Positions 1-7,256 are shown, counted from the first letter of the stretch. The stretch is DNA of 7,992 nt from Candidatus Paenalcaligenes intestinipullorum (GCA_019120675.1 DWUQ01000050.1:1-7992); one strand, 5' to 3'. The notes: generated by a model not told the origin, from the letters alone. A program made the numbers and translations.

Positions 1-1679
1 CCGTCCTTAAAAAGCGTGGCTTAAACGTCTCCGATGAGGTGCTTCGCAACAGCATTGCGGAAATCCCAGCCTTTCAAAATGCAGAGGGTCAGTTTTCGAT
101 TGATGAGTATTACGCTCAGCTTGAAGCGGCAGGCTTGAGCGTTACCGATTTCGAACAAAGCCAACGCACTCAGCTTGCTTTAGGGCTGGTGTTGGATCCT
201 ATTGCCGACAATGCCCAGTTGCCAAGCAGTACCAAAGAGCTACTGGCCCAAGTCCTTAATACGGGTCGTACGGTTGCTCTCTTAGAGTTCAATGCCGCCG
301 AGCTCAATGAGCCCCTCACGGTATCCGAGGAGGATCTGCAAACGTGGTACGAGCAGCACAAGGCGGAGCTAGCGTTACCCCAGTACGTGGATGCAGAGTA
401 TTTGCTTGTCAACGAAGACAGTGCGAAAGCCAGTGTCGGTACCATCAGCGAGAGCGATTTGCAGGCGTACTATGAACAAAATATTGACGAGTATCGTACC
501 CCTGCACGAGCGGAGCTCAGCTATATTTTATTGCTCAAAGACAGCGACAACAACGCTGCAAACGATAAAACCCGCGACCAAGCTGTAGCCCTAGCCAAGG
601 AATTGCACACCCAGCCTCAGCGCTTTGCTGAGCTGGCGCGTGAGCACTCTGACGATGCAGCCAGTGCCAAAAAAGACGGCTATTTCGGTTGGTTGAATCA
701 ATCGAAAACCCACGCAGATGCGATTCAGCAAAGTGTGTTTGCCTTAAGCGAAGGCGAAATTTCGGACGTGGTGGAAGGGCCAAATGGTTATCATATTTTC
801 CGTATGGACCGTTTGCAGCCTGAAACCCGTCAAAGCTTTGAGGAAGTTAAAGCACAGCTTGAGGACGAAGTGCGCACCCAACTGGCTGCTGAGCGTTTCG
901 CTGAAATGACCACACAGCTCACGAGTTTGGTGTATGAGCATCCTGAGTCCTTAGAGGCTGCCGCCAATACTCTACAAATTCCTCTGAAAAAAGCAAATGG
1001 GATCAGTCGTGATGGTCTCGTACCGTCTGTTTTCATTCAAGATGGGCAAGCGGCTGAGGCTTCAGCGGATGCAGCATTATTCGAGGACGGTCGTGTACGC
1101 CGTGCGTTATTTACACCTCAAGCGTTAAATGAAAAACATAACGCAGGGGTTGTCGAGCTTTCCGCCGATCAGTTTATTGCGTTGCGGGTTTCCGAGGTTC
1201 ATCCAGAAAATGTTCCTGAGTTTGAGCAGGTGAAGGCAGTCGTTACTGAACGTGTTCAAGCAGAGCAAGCGTCTGAGCTCGCTCTTCAAAAGGGCCAAGC
1301 GGCGTTAGAGGCCTTGCAGCACAACACGAACGACACAGAAGGGTTTACGTTTGGCCGTTCTACATTAATTAGTCGTTTTAGCTATCCTGAGCATTTGCCT
1401 AAGGCACTAATTGATCAAATTTTATTAACCGAGTTGGATGCTAACGAAACGCCTAAGTATGTTGGTGCGAAAACGGATCAAGGTTTTGTAGTGGCAAAGG
1501 TTTTATCCGTTGAAGACAACTTGGCAGGTGAGGAGTTGATTGATAGCGTAGCGATGAATTTGCAAGCGGTATTAGTAGGGGCCGAACAAGAGGCCGCTAT
1601 GCAGGCACTGCGTCAAGCCTATCATGTCAAAGAGCTGCCCGATGTGCAGAAGGTCTTAGTCAGCAGTAGCACTGAGTAA
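1..1679 (+). CDS. ppiD: PpiD-like periplasmic folding chaperone / peptidyl-prolyl isomerase, 3' part
   Basis: The reading frame is open to the left edge (first full codon at position 3), so the N-terminus is missing, including the membrane anchor expected for PpiD. About 558 residues are visible and the family is usually somewhat over 600. The visible start, up to about position 260, resembles the SurA/PpiD N-terminal chaperone domain (RNSIAEIPAFQ, GQFSIDEYYAQL). A parvulin-type PPIase domain lies at about 489-830 (LAREHSDDAASAKKDGYFGW, then GYHIF near 786-800). The C-terminal part is the helical, charged tail typical of PpiD. The parvulin domain looks degenerate: the usual first active-site His is Tyr (codon 522-524), while the His of GYH (792-794) is kept. 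Family knowledge: PpiD is an inner-membrane chaperone facing the periplasm, near the Sec translocon, helping newly exported proteins. GTG at 39 is internal and is not the true start. azlC follows after 12 nt with no terminator visible between. Confidence 0.9.
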   Translation, partial: VLKKRGLNVSDEVLRNSIAEIPAFQNAEGQFSIDEYYAQLEAAGLSVTDFEQSQRTQLALGLVLDPIADNAQLPSSTKELLAQVLNTGRTVALLEFNAAELNEPLTVSEEDLQTWYEQHKAELALPQYVDAEYLLVNEDSAKASVGTISESDLQAYYEQNIDEYRTPARAELSYILLLKDSDNNAANDKTRDQAVALAKELHTQPQRFAELAREHSDDAASAKKDGYFGWLNQSKTHADAIQQSVFALSEGEISDVVEGPNGYHIFRMDRLQPETRQSFEEVKAQLEDEVRTQLAAERFAEMTTQLTSLVYEHPESLEAAANTLQIPLKKANGISRDGLVPSVFIQDGQAAEASADAALFEDGRVRRALFTPQALNEKHNAGVVELSADQFIALRVSEVHPENVPEFEQVKAVVTERVQAEQASELALQKGQAALEALQHNTNDTEGFTFGRSTLISRFSYPEHLPKALIDQILLTELDANETPKYVGAKTDQGFVVAKVLSVEDNLAGEELIDSVAMNLQAVLVGAEQEAAMQALRQAYHVKELPDVQKVLVSSSTE

Positions 1680-1691
1680 TCTGTCATCACT

Positions 1692-2405
1692 GTGTCATTT
1701 CCTGCCTTTCTAAAAGGGCTACGTGATAGTTTATCCATAGCCATCGGTTATGTACCTGTTGCCATCTCGTTTGGCTTGGCAGCGGTGACGCTCGATTTAC
1801 ACCCTTATTGGGCCATTGCTTTTTCAGTCTTTATGTATGCGGGGGCGAGCCAGTTTGTGCTGATTAGTTTGCTGGCTCAAGCCCAGAGCAGCTGGTGGGT
1901 CATTGCTGCTATTTTGGTGGTCATGAATATCCGCCATTTGTTTTATGGACCAGCACTTTGGAACGCGGCCCAGCCTATTCATCGCCGGCAGTCTTTCTTT
2001 TGGTGGTCGTTGGGCCTAACCGATGAGGTTTTTGCCACCGCCATTAGTCGTTTCCGTTACCAAACTACTGAGCTCAAAGAAAGCTGGTACTTCGGATTGC
2101 AAGTCGGTGCTTACAGTGCTTGGGTAGGGGGCACTGCTTTAGGCGTGTTTTTTGCCGCAGACTGGTTGGGTGAGTCCTTATGGCTAGACAAGACGTTATC
2201 TTTTGTCTTTCCAGCGCTGTTTTTTGCGCTACTGCTTGATCTGACAATGAACATTCCCAAGAGCGTCTTAGTCGCTACGCTAATCATAACGGTGTTGGCG
2301 GTTATGTGGTTGCCCGCTTATGTGGCCATAATATTAGGAATGATCGCGGGTGCCGTATCCAAAGCGTTGTACGATCGCTGGGGAAATGCTAAAGAGTGTC
2401 TATGA
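1692..2405 (+). CDS. azlC: AzlC family branched-chain amino acid exporter, large subunit
   Basis: A 237-residue, very hydrophobic membrane protein. It matches the AzlC/YgaZ family: AGASQF at residues 50-55, the signature NIRHLFYG at 79-86 inside a membrane stretch, and TDE at 110-112. Several hydrophobic segments follow (about 135-155, 168-187, 190-222). Its length is normal for the family. Family knowledge: AzlC and the small partner AzlD (YgaZ/YgaH in Escherichia coli) form an inner-membrane complex that exports branched-chain amino acids such as valine, and related pairs give resistance to leucine analogues. The start is a GTG 12 nt after the ppiD stop. I see no clear Shine-Dalgarno sequence before it, so translation may depend on coupling with ppiD, or the level may be low. 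The stop overlaps the azlD start, which supports joint translation of the pair. Confidence 0.93.
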   Translation: MSFPAFLKGLRDSLSIAIGYVPVAISFGLAAVTLDLHPYWAIAFSVFMYAGASQFVLISLLAQAQSSWWVIAAILVVMNIRHLFYGPALWNAAQPIHRRQSFFWWSLGLTDEVFATAISRFRYQTTELKESWYFGLQVGAYSAWVGGTALGVFFAADWLGESLWLDKTLSFVFPALFFALLLDLTMNIPKSVLVATLIITVLAVMWLPAYVAIILGMIAGAVSKALYDRWGNAKECL

Positions 2406-2767
2406 CGAACCTAGAACTATTCTGGATTGTTTTAATCGGCGGTGGAGGCACATTTTTACTGCGTTTTATGCCGTTTTTGTGGCAGTCGCGTTTGACTAAG
2501 ACGACTACTCAGCGCACGAGCCTTAGCTGGCCCTCGATATTGACGGCTATTGGCCCGGCAGCGATCGTGGCGCTATTGGTATTGGCGGTATACGACAGTA
2601 TCGATACCACGCTTGCTTTGTGGCCACAGTTCATTGAGTGGCTAACGGGAGCCCTAGGCGTAATGATAGGAAGACGTCTAAGCAAAGGTAATTTGGCAGG
2701 CGGCGTAATCGGCGGAGTCTTTGCTTATGGCTCCGCCAGCGCCATGTTAATGGGTGGCCTAAGTTAG
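2402..2767 (+). CDS. azlD: AzlD family branched-chain amino acid exporter, small subunit
   Basis: A 121-residue protein with about four hydrophobic segments (roughly residues 5-25, 47-65, 72-90 and 98-118) and the AzlD-like LLRFMPF motif at 19-25. This is the usual size and topology of the small AzlD/YgaH partner of AzlC. I chose the ATG at 2402 because it overlaps the azlC stop as ATGA and has AAAGAG at 2391-2396, 5 nt upstream. A GTG at 2396 in the same frame would add only two residues and lies on that AAAGAG. Family knowledge: AzlD is required with AzlC for export of branched-chain amino acids across the inner membrane. The stop lies 4 bp from the stop of the convergent spoT gene, so the two transcripts probably overlap at their 3' ends. 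Confidence 0.92.
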   Translation: MTNLELFWIVLIGGGGTFLLRFMPFLWQSRLTKTTTQRTSLSWPSILTAIGPAAIVALLVLAVYDSIDTTLALWPQFIEWLTGALGVMIGRRLSKGNLAGGVIGGVFAYGSASAMLMGGLS

Positions 2768-2771
2768 GGTG

Positions 2772-5039
2772 TTACCCTTTTAAGCGCACAATTTTTTGGA
2801 CTTGAGGTACTTGACGCATGGAGCGTATCACTTGTGCCAAATGGGTGCGCGTGTCGACTTGAACCGTTAGGTGCAAGACAGCGGTGGCCCCGCTGTCTTC
2901 GGGCATATTCAAATGCAAAATATTGGATTCGGCCTCGGTGATGGCCGCAGCCAAACGCCCTAGGACCCCACGCTCGTTCAAGACGGTCACATCCAATCGT
3001 GTTGATAAATGACGCGCGGTATTGGTATCCCAAATCACAGGAATCCAGCGTTCGGGTTCTTTGGTGAGCTGGCGCTGAGCCACTGCGCAGTCTGTGGTGT
3101 GCACGACTAAACCATGCCCCACACGAATGCCACCGATAATGGGATCGCCAGGTAACGGCCCGCAGCAAGGAGCTAATTGTACGGCTTGGCCCTCGTTGCC
3201 GTGGATAACGATGGGTGCCGAGCCCGCAGAGGTGAACTCATCCACTTGGGCGGCTGTGGTGGCTAACAAAGACGCGTGCTCGGGTGCGAAACGACGAGCG
3301 ACGACCGCGGCTAAGCGCTTACCCAAGCCAATATCGGCTAATATTTCCTCGATCGAGTTGGCGCCCGAGCTTTTACTGAGTTTTTCCCAGGCGGGGTCAT
3401 CATCAGTGGGGAAGGGTAGTTGTAAGCCTTCAAAGGCTTGCTGCAGCAGACGTTTGCCAAAGGCTACGGATTCTTCGTATTTAACGGTGCGCAAGTAATG
3501 ACGTATTTCGGAACGCGCTCGACCCGTGCGGACATGGTTCAGCCATTGGGCGCTGGGTCGTGCTGCAGGAGAGGTAACGATTTCAACGGAATCACCGCTT
3601 TTTAGCTCGGCACGTAAGGTTGCAAATTCGCCGTTGATTTTTGCCGCAACCGCATGGTTACCAATATCGGTATGGATCGCGTAAGCAAAATCGACGGGTG
3701 TGGCCCCACGCGGTAGGGATAGGATCTTGCCGCGTGGCGTATACACATAGACCGCATCAGGAAATAGATCGACTTTAACGTGATCGAGGAATTCGCTGGA
3801 GTCGCCCGTTTGGCTTTGAATATCAAGTAAAGATTGTAGCCAGCGGTGGGTACGTTTTTGTAGCTCGTTAAGAGAGACGGATTCGTCCTTGTAGAGCCAG
3901 TGTGAGGCCACACCATCCTCGGCCACATGATCCATTTCTCGCGTGCGAAATTGAAACTCAACGGGGGTGCCGTAAGGGCCAATCAGCGTTGTATGTAAAG
4001 ACTGATAACCATTAATCTTGGGAATGGCGATGTAATCTTTGAACTTACCCGGTACGGGCCGATACAGCTGGTGCAAGGTACCCAATGCTAAGTAGCATTC
4101 GGGTAAGGTGTTGACGATGATCCGAAAGCCGTAAATGTCTAATACGTCAGAAAAAGATTTTTTCTGCTCCTGCATTTTGTGGAAAATGCTGTACAAGGAT
4201 TTTTCTCGTCCGCGTACCTCCGCTTCAATACCGGCTGCAGGCAGTGCTGCGGTCACGGATTCGGTGATCTTGCCGAGCACCTCACGGCGGTTGCCTCGTG
4301 CTGCCATGAGAGCTTTGTGGAGGACGCGATAGCGATTGGGGTGAATGGCTTGGAAACAGCGATCTTGCAGCTCGCGAAACAAAGCGTTTAAACCCAAACG
4401 ATGCGCAATAGGGGCATAGATTTCGAGTGTTTCTTGGGCGACTCGACGTTGCTTTTCGGGGCTGACCACATCCAGAGTGCGCATATTGTGCAAACGGTCG
4501 GCCAGCTTGATGAGGATCACCCGTACATCACGTGACATCGCCAACAGCATTTTGCGAAAGCTTTCGGCTTGCTGTTGGCTCTTGGTTTGAAACTCTAAGC
4601 GGTCAAGCTTTGATACTCCATCCACAATTTCAGCCACATCAGTACCGAATTTTTCAGCCAGCTCTTGCTTGCTAACGTCTTGATCTTCGATGACATCGTG
4701 CAGCAATGCGGCCATAAGTGAGTCGGCGTCGAGCTTCCAGCCCGCACAGATCTCGGTAACGGCAATCGGATGGGTGATGTAGGGTTCGCCGCTGGTGCGA
4801 AACTGCCCTAAGTGGGCTTCGTCGGCTAAACGGTAGGCTTCGCGGACTTTTTCGATTTCTTCTGTACTGAGGTAGCCACTCATCATTTTCGTGAGAGTGG
4901 CTAAGGAGGCAATGGTGTTTTTGGCTGGCTCTAGTATGGGAACCGTGGTCGTAACCTTAGGCTTACGACCTAAGCGTGAGCCTTTTTTGAGTACTGCTAA
5001 TAAACCGGATGATGCCCCACGTAAACCAGAAAAAGCCAT
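2772..5039 (-). CDS. spoT: Bifunctional (p)ppGpp synthetase / hydrolase, Rel/SpoT family
   Basis: A 755-residue cytoplasmic RSH enzyme that makes (p)ppGpp from ATP and GDP/GTP and hydrolyses it. Domains in order: a basic N-terminal extension (1-50); an HD hydrolase with H90, H114-D115, E118-D119 and D181, spaced as in characterised Rel enzymes; a synthetase with D301, Y345 (GYQSLH) and E361; TGS (about 422-484); a helical region; the conserved-cysteine region (CCGP at 625-628, C651); and a C-terminal ACT domain (about 681-755). All catalytic residues I could place are present in both domains, so it should be bifunctional. The synthetase motif that is RXKD in bifunctional enzymes and EXDD in RelA reads KFKD at 332-335, so it is basic as expected but with Lys first. 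The start has GAGG (plus-strand 5047-5050) 7 nt upstream. The nearest internal Met pair (52-53) would remove the extension. Last gene of the minus-strand operon, 37 nt after rpoZ. E. coli SpoT is about 700 residues; the extra length is mostly N-terminal. Confidence 0.96.
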   Translation of the reverse strand: MAFSGLRGASSGLLAVLKKGSRLGRKPKVTTTVPILEPAKNTIASLATLTKMMSGYLSTEEIEKVREAYRLADEAHLGQFRTSGEPYITHPIAVTEICAGWKLDADSLMAALLHDVIEDQDVSKQELAEKFGTDVAEIVDGVSKLDRLEFQTKSQQQAESFRKMLLAMSRDVRVILIKLADRLHNMRTLDVVSPEKQRRVAQETLEIYAPIAHRLGLNALFRELQDRCFQAIHPNRYRVLHKALMAARGNRREVLGKITESVTAALPAAGIEAEVRGREKSLYSIFHKMQEQKKSFSDVLDIYGFRIIVNTLPECYLALGTLHQLYRPVPGKFKDYIAIPKINGYQSLHTTLIGPYGTPVEFQFRTREMDHVAEDGVASHWLYKDESVSLNELQKRTHRWLQSLLDIQSQTGDSSEFLDHVKVDLFPDAVYVYTPRGKILSLPRGATPVDFAYAIHTDIGNHAVAAKINGEFATLRAELKSGDSVEIVTSPAARPSAQWLNHVRTGRARSEIRHYLRTVKYEESVAFGKRLLQQAFEGLQLPFPTDDDPAWEKLSKSSGANSIEEILADIGLGKRLAAVVARRFAPEHASLLATTAAQVDEFTSAGSAPIVIHGNEGQAVQLAPCCGPLPGDPIIGGIRVGHGLVVHTTDCAVAQRQLTKEPERWIPVIWDTNTARHLSTRLDVTVLNERGVLGRLAAAITEAESNILHLNMPEDSGATAVLHLTVQVDTRTHLAQVIRSMRQVPQVQKIVRLKG

Positions 5040-5076
5040 ATAACGACCTCAGTAAAATTAAAAGCAGCAGCGGTAC

Positions 5077-5280
5077 TTAGGTGGGTACTTTGCGCAGCAT
5101 TTCTAAGCCGGTATCACCACTTGCGATTTCGCGTAACGCCGTAACTGTTGGCTTGTTGCGGCTTTCAACGCGTGGCTCGTGACCTTGAGCCAGTTCGCGT
5201 GCACGGTAAGCAGCGACCAAAGTTAAATTGAAACGGTTTGGAATTTGCGACAAACAGTCTTCTACCGTAATACGTGCCAT
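5077..5280 (-). CDS. rpoZ: RNA polymerase omega subunit
   Basis: A 67-residue protein beginning MARITVEDCLSQIPNRF, the typical omega start, followed by the conserved core (RNKPTVTALREIASG). The size matches betaproteobacterial omega, shorter than the 91 residues of E. coli. The ATG at 5280 is chosen because AAGG (plus-strand 5287-5290) sits 6 nt upstream and the protein then begins exactly with MAR. An in-frame ATG at 5298 would add six residues (MFARFY) that the family lacks. Family knowledge: omega wraps the C-terminus of the beta-prime subunit and helps polymerase assembly, and in E. coli its N-terminal residues just after Met form part of the first (p)ppGpp site on the enzyme. The A2-R3 residues are kept here. 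The gene lies between gmk (21 nt upstream) and spoT (37 nt downstream), a widely conserved proteobacterial order. Confidence 0.96.
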   Translation of the reverse strand: MARITVEDCLSQIPNRFNLTLVAAYRARELAQGHEPRVESRNKPTVTALREIASGDTGLEMLRKVPT

Positions 5281-5301
5281 ATAGAACCTTGCGAACAAAA
5301 A

Positions 5302-5952
5302 TTATTTAAAACGAGCAGAAGCGGACGCGCTAATGCCGAGTTGTTGAAAAAGTTGGGCATGACGGATCGCTTGCTCGCGTACCGTCAAACGACTGCATTG
5401 AACAATTGCGGCAAGCTCTGCCAGGGCCGCCTGAAAGTCATCGTTAATAATAACATATTGAAACTCAGACACATGCGACATTTCATTGCCTGCTGCCAGT
5501 AAGCGTCGTGCGATAACGCTCGGCTCGTCTTGCCCACGCTTTCTTAGGCGTTGCTCTAGAGCTTCAATGGAAGGGGGCAGAATAAATACACCTAAAGCTT
5601 GCGGGAAAAACTCACGAACTTGCTGGGCGCCTTGCCAGTCGATTTCAAGCAGTACATCGTTACCTTTAGCCAGCGCCGTGCGTACTGGCTCAGCAGGTGT
5701 GCCATAAAAATTACCATGGACTTCCGCCCATTCCAGCATATTGTTTTGATTGCGGCGTTCTAGAAACTCGGCCTCACTAATAAAATGGTAATGCTCGCCA
5801 TCCGTTTCTCCAGGGCGTGGCGGGCGCGTGGTGCAGGAAATGGACAGTTGAATACTCGAGTCTTGCTGCAACAACGCATTCACTAAGCTCGATTTGCCAG
5901 CGCCACTGGGCGCTGCCACCATAAAAATGTTTCCGTAATAAGCGTGCGACAT
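5302..5952 (-). CDS. gmk: Guanylate kinase
   Basis: A 216-residue P-loop kinase that phosphorylates GMP (or dGMP) with ATP to give GDP, in the cytoplasm. The Walker A loop APSGAGKSS is at residues 14-22. The GMP-binding residues known from the yeast enzyme can be placed: S39, R43, R46, Y55, E74, Y83 and D105 (in LLEIDWQGAQQV). The lid region with RLRKRGQDE is at about 135-143. The length is normal (about 205-220). The start at 5952 gives the usual short leader before the P-loop, but I see no Shine-Dalgarno sequence upstream. It begins 19 nt after the upstream 110-codon gene, so coupled translation is possible. An internal Met at 11 would start too close to the P-loop beta strand. GDP made here is phosphorylated on to GTP and is also the direct precursor for ppGpp made by SpoT, encoded two genes downstream. 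Confidence 0.97.
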   Translation of the reverse strand: MSHAYYGNIFMVAAPSGAGKSSLVNALLQQDSSIQLSISCTTRPPRPGETDGEHYHFISEAEFLERRNQNNMLEWAEVHGNFYGTPAEPVRTALAKGNDVLLEIDWQGAQQVREFFPQALGVFILPPSIEALEQRLRKRGQDEPSVIARRLLAAGNEMSHVSEFQYVIINDDFQAALAELAAIVQCSRLTVREQAIRHAQLFQQLGISASASARFK

Positions 5953-5971
5953 AACGCGAAAGAGAGTGAGG

Positions 5972-6304
5972 TTAGTTAATTAAATTATCGATATGGGCCA
6001 CGTTGCAAAGCTGACAGATTACCTGGTCTTTAATTTCAGCCGTCTGGCACAAAAACACAATGGTGTCTTGATCGTCAACGCTTGAGATGGCTTCTTCGAG
6101 TATCTCGGGAGCCTCAGCCAAGGACAAAATGGCAAACACATGAATGTTGCCATCCGCTTGGAATTGAGATTCCGGCACAATATTGGCGACGGCCTCAACA
6201 TCAGGCTCGCTGACCGCCACATAAACATGCACCGCAGCCACGTCGTCCAAGGGCAGCCGTAACGCGGCACCATCATCGATAAATTCAACTAAAGAGGCTT
6301 GCAT
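5972..6304 (-). CDS. Acidic 110-residue protein of unknown function
   Basis: I do not recognise this protein. It sits in tight operon spacing, 10 nt after xth and 19 nt before gmk, and its codon use resembles its neighbours, so I take it as a real gene. It is strongly acidic, with more than 20 Asp/Glu and only two clearly basic residues (R16, K92). Predicted from sequence alone, hydrophobic beta-like strands (about 23-31, 54-62, 81-86) alternate with acidic helical stretches (33-41, 63-75), suggesting a small alpha/beta fold. Cysteines are at 86, 97 and 100, the last two forming CQLC with H104 nearby, a possible but unproven metal or redox site. There is no signal peptide or membrane segment, so it is probably cytoplasmic. 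The start at 6304 has only a weak AAAAG upstream. An 89-codon frame overlapping it on the same strand looks like a shadow. Confidence 0.7.
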   Translation of the reverse strand: MQASLVEFIDDGAALRLPLDDVAAVHVYVAVSEPDVEAVANIVPESQFQADGNIHVFAILSLAEAPEILEEAISSVDDQDTIVFLCQTAEIKDQVICQLCNVAHIDNLIN

Positions 6305-6314
6305 AAAGGGTCTT

Positions 6315-7106
6315 TTAGGATTGAGGAAGTAAATTCAGTTCGACCACGCAGGGAGTGTGGTCGGAAGGGCGTTCGTTGCGCCGTGGGCTTTTATCAATAA
6401 AGCAAGCCGTCGTATGTGGTAATAAAGCGGTGGACACCAAAATGTGATCAATGCGCAATCCAGCATTGCGACGAAAGGCCATGCTGCGATAGTCCCACCA
6501 AGTGTACGATTTTTCCTCTTGCTCAAATAAGCGAAATGCATCGTGTAGACCCAAGTCTAAAAGCTTTTGAAACGCAGCGCGCTCTTGGGGGGAAACATGG
6601 ACTTTGCCTTCCCAAGCTTTGGGGTCGTGAACGTCTGCATCTGCGGGAGCAATATTATAATCGCCCATCACCACCAGTAAGGGATAAAGAGCCAGTTGCT
6701 CAGCAAGCCAGCTATGAAACGCCTCGTACCAGTTCAATTTATAAAGAAATTTGTCGCTGCTGAGGTCTTGGCCGTTGGGGCAGTACGCATTGATTACCCG
6801 TAAGGGGCCAGCGTCGGTTGCGTAAGTGGCGGCAATCACGCGCTGTTGCGGATCTTCAAAATTGGGTAAGTTACCTTGCACTTCTGTGGCCGCGCATGAG
6901 CTGATCAAGGCCACGCCATTGTACGTCGGCTGGCCTTGCCACTCGGCTTGCCATCCTGCCTCGGCTAACGCATCAATGGGGAAGTGCTCTTGAGCGAGTT
7001 TTAACTCTTGTAAACCTAATATATCAACGGGCTGCTGTGCAAGCCATTCGATAACTTGGGGCAAGCGCACACGCAAAGAGTTGACATTCCATGTAGCGAT
7101 TTTCAC
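6315..7106 (-). CDS. xth: Exodeoxyribonuclease III (AP endonuclease family)
   Basis: A 263-residue member of the exonuclease III / AP endonuclease family. The family's metal and catalytic residues can be placed: N7 in ATWNVNS, E34 in LQELK, Y108 in NAYCPNG, D149 and N151 in GDYNIAP, D220 in LRIDHIL, and D249-H250 in SDHTP. The length is close to the 268 residues of the E. coli enzyme. Family knowledge: these enzymes cut DNA at abasic sites and degrade duplex DNA from the 3' end, clearing blocked 3' ends in base excision repair. The start is GTG at 7106 with AGGTGA (plus-strand 7116-7121) 9 nt upstream; the protein then begins with the family's usual MKIATWNVNS. It is the first gene of the minus-strand run. 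A possible -10 element lies about 47 nt upstream of the start. It could equally be named exoA. Confidence 0.96.
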   Translation of the reverse strand: MKIATWNVNSLRVRLPQVIEWLAQQPVDILGLQELKLAQEHFPIDALAEAGWQAEWQGQPTYNGVALISSCAATEVQGNLPNFEDPQQRVIAATYATDAGPLRVINAYCPNGQDLSSDKFLYKLNWYEAFHSWLAEQLALYPLLVVMGDYNIAPADADVHDPKAWEGKVHVSPQERAAFQKLLDLGLHDAFRLFEQEEKSYTWWDYRSMAFRRNAGLRIDHILVSTALLPHTTACFIDKSPRRNERPSDHTPCVVELNLLPQS

Positions 7107-7152
7107 GTCTAGAGCTCACCTGATAGAAAAGATAATGAATGAATAACTAGGG

Positions 7153-7158
7153 ATTGTA
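7153..7158 (-). promoter_or_regulatory. Possible -10 element for xth and the minus-strand operon
   Basis: On the minus strand this reads TACAAT, five of six matches to the sigma-70 -10 consensus. It would place a transcription start near 7146, leaving a leader of about 40 nt before the xth GTG. No convincing -35 box lies 16-18 nt upstream, so an activator or a different promoter may be used. Confidence 0.35.
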
Positions 7159-7256
7159 ACGCTCTTTCCGATACGCGCCTAATCACGAAAACCCAAGCAA
7201 TGGCCCCTTAGAATTAAGGTATTCATTAAGCTTTTATTTATAAGTGCTTGTAGTTA

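Noticed and set aside
2766..2781. Hairpin AGGGT-GTT-ACCCT with a short T-run as a terminator for azlD
   Set aside because: The stem is only 5 bp and the T-run only a few bases, and it overlaps the spoT stop codon. Too weak to call as a terminator; kept only as part of the convergent-end finding.
3094..3498. 134-codon plus-strand frame inside spoT
   Set aside because: Antisense to the conserved C-terminal half of spoT, with no family resemblance; it exists because the spoT codons avoid stops on the other strand.
5281..5298. Upstream ATG extending rpoZ by six codons
   Set aside because: The added residues are not part of omega proteins, and the Shine-Dalgarno AAGG lies within this segment, correctly placed for the ATG at 5280.
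6019..6288. 89-codon minus-strand frame overlapping the acidic 110-residue gene
   Set aside because: Same strand, other frame. The 110-codon frame has better codon use and fits the operon gaps; this one is rich in Met, Trp and Cys in a way typical of shadows.
6416..6763. 115-codon plus-strand frame inside xth
   Set aside because: Antisense to catalytic parts of exonuclease III; no ribosome binding site or recognisable domain.
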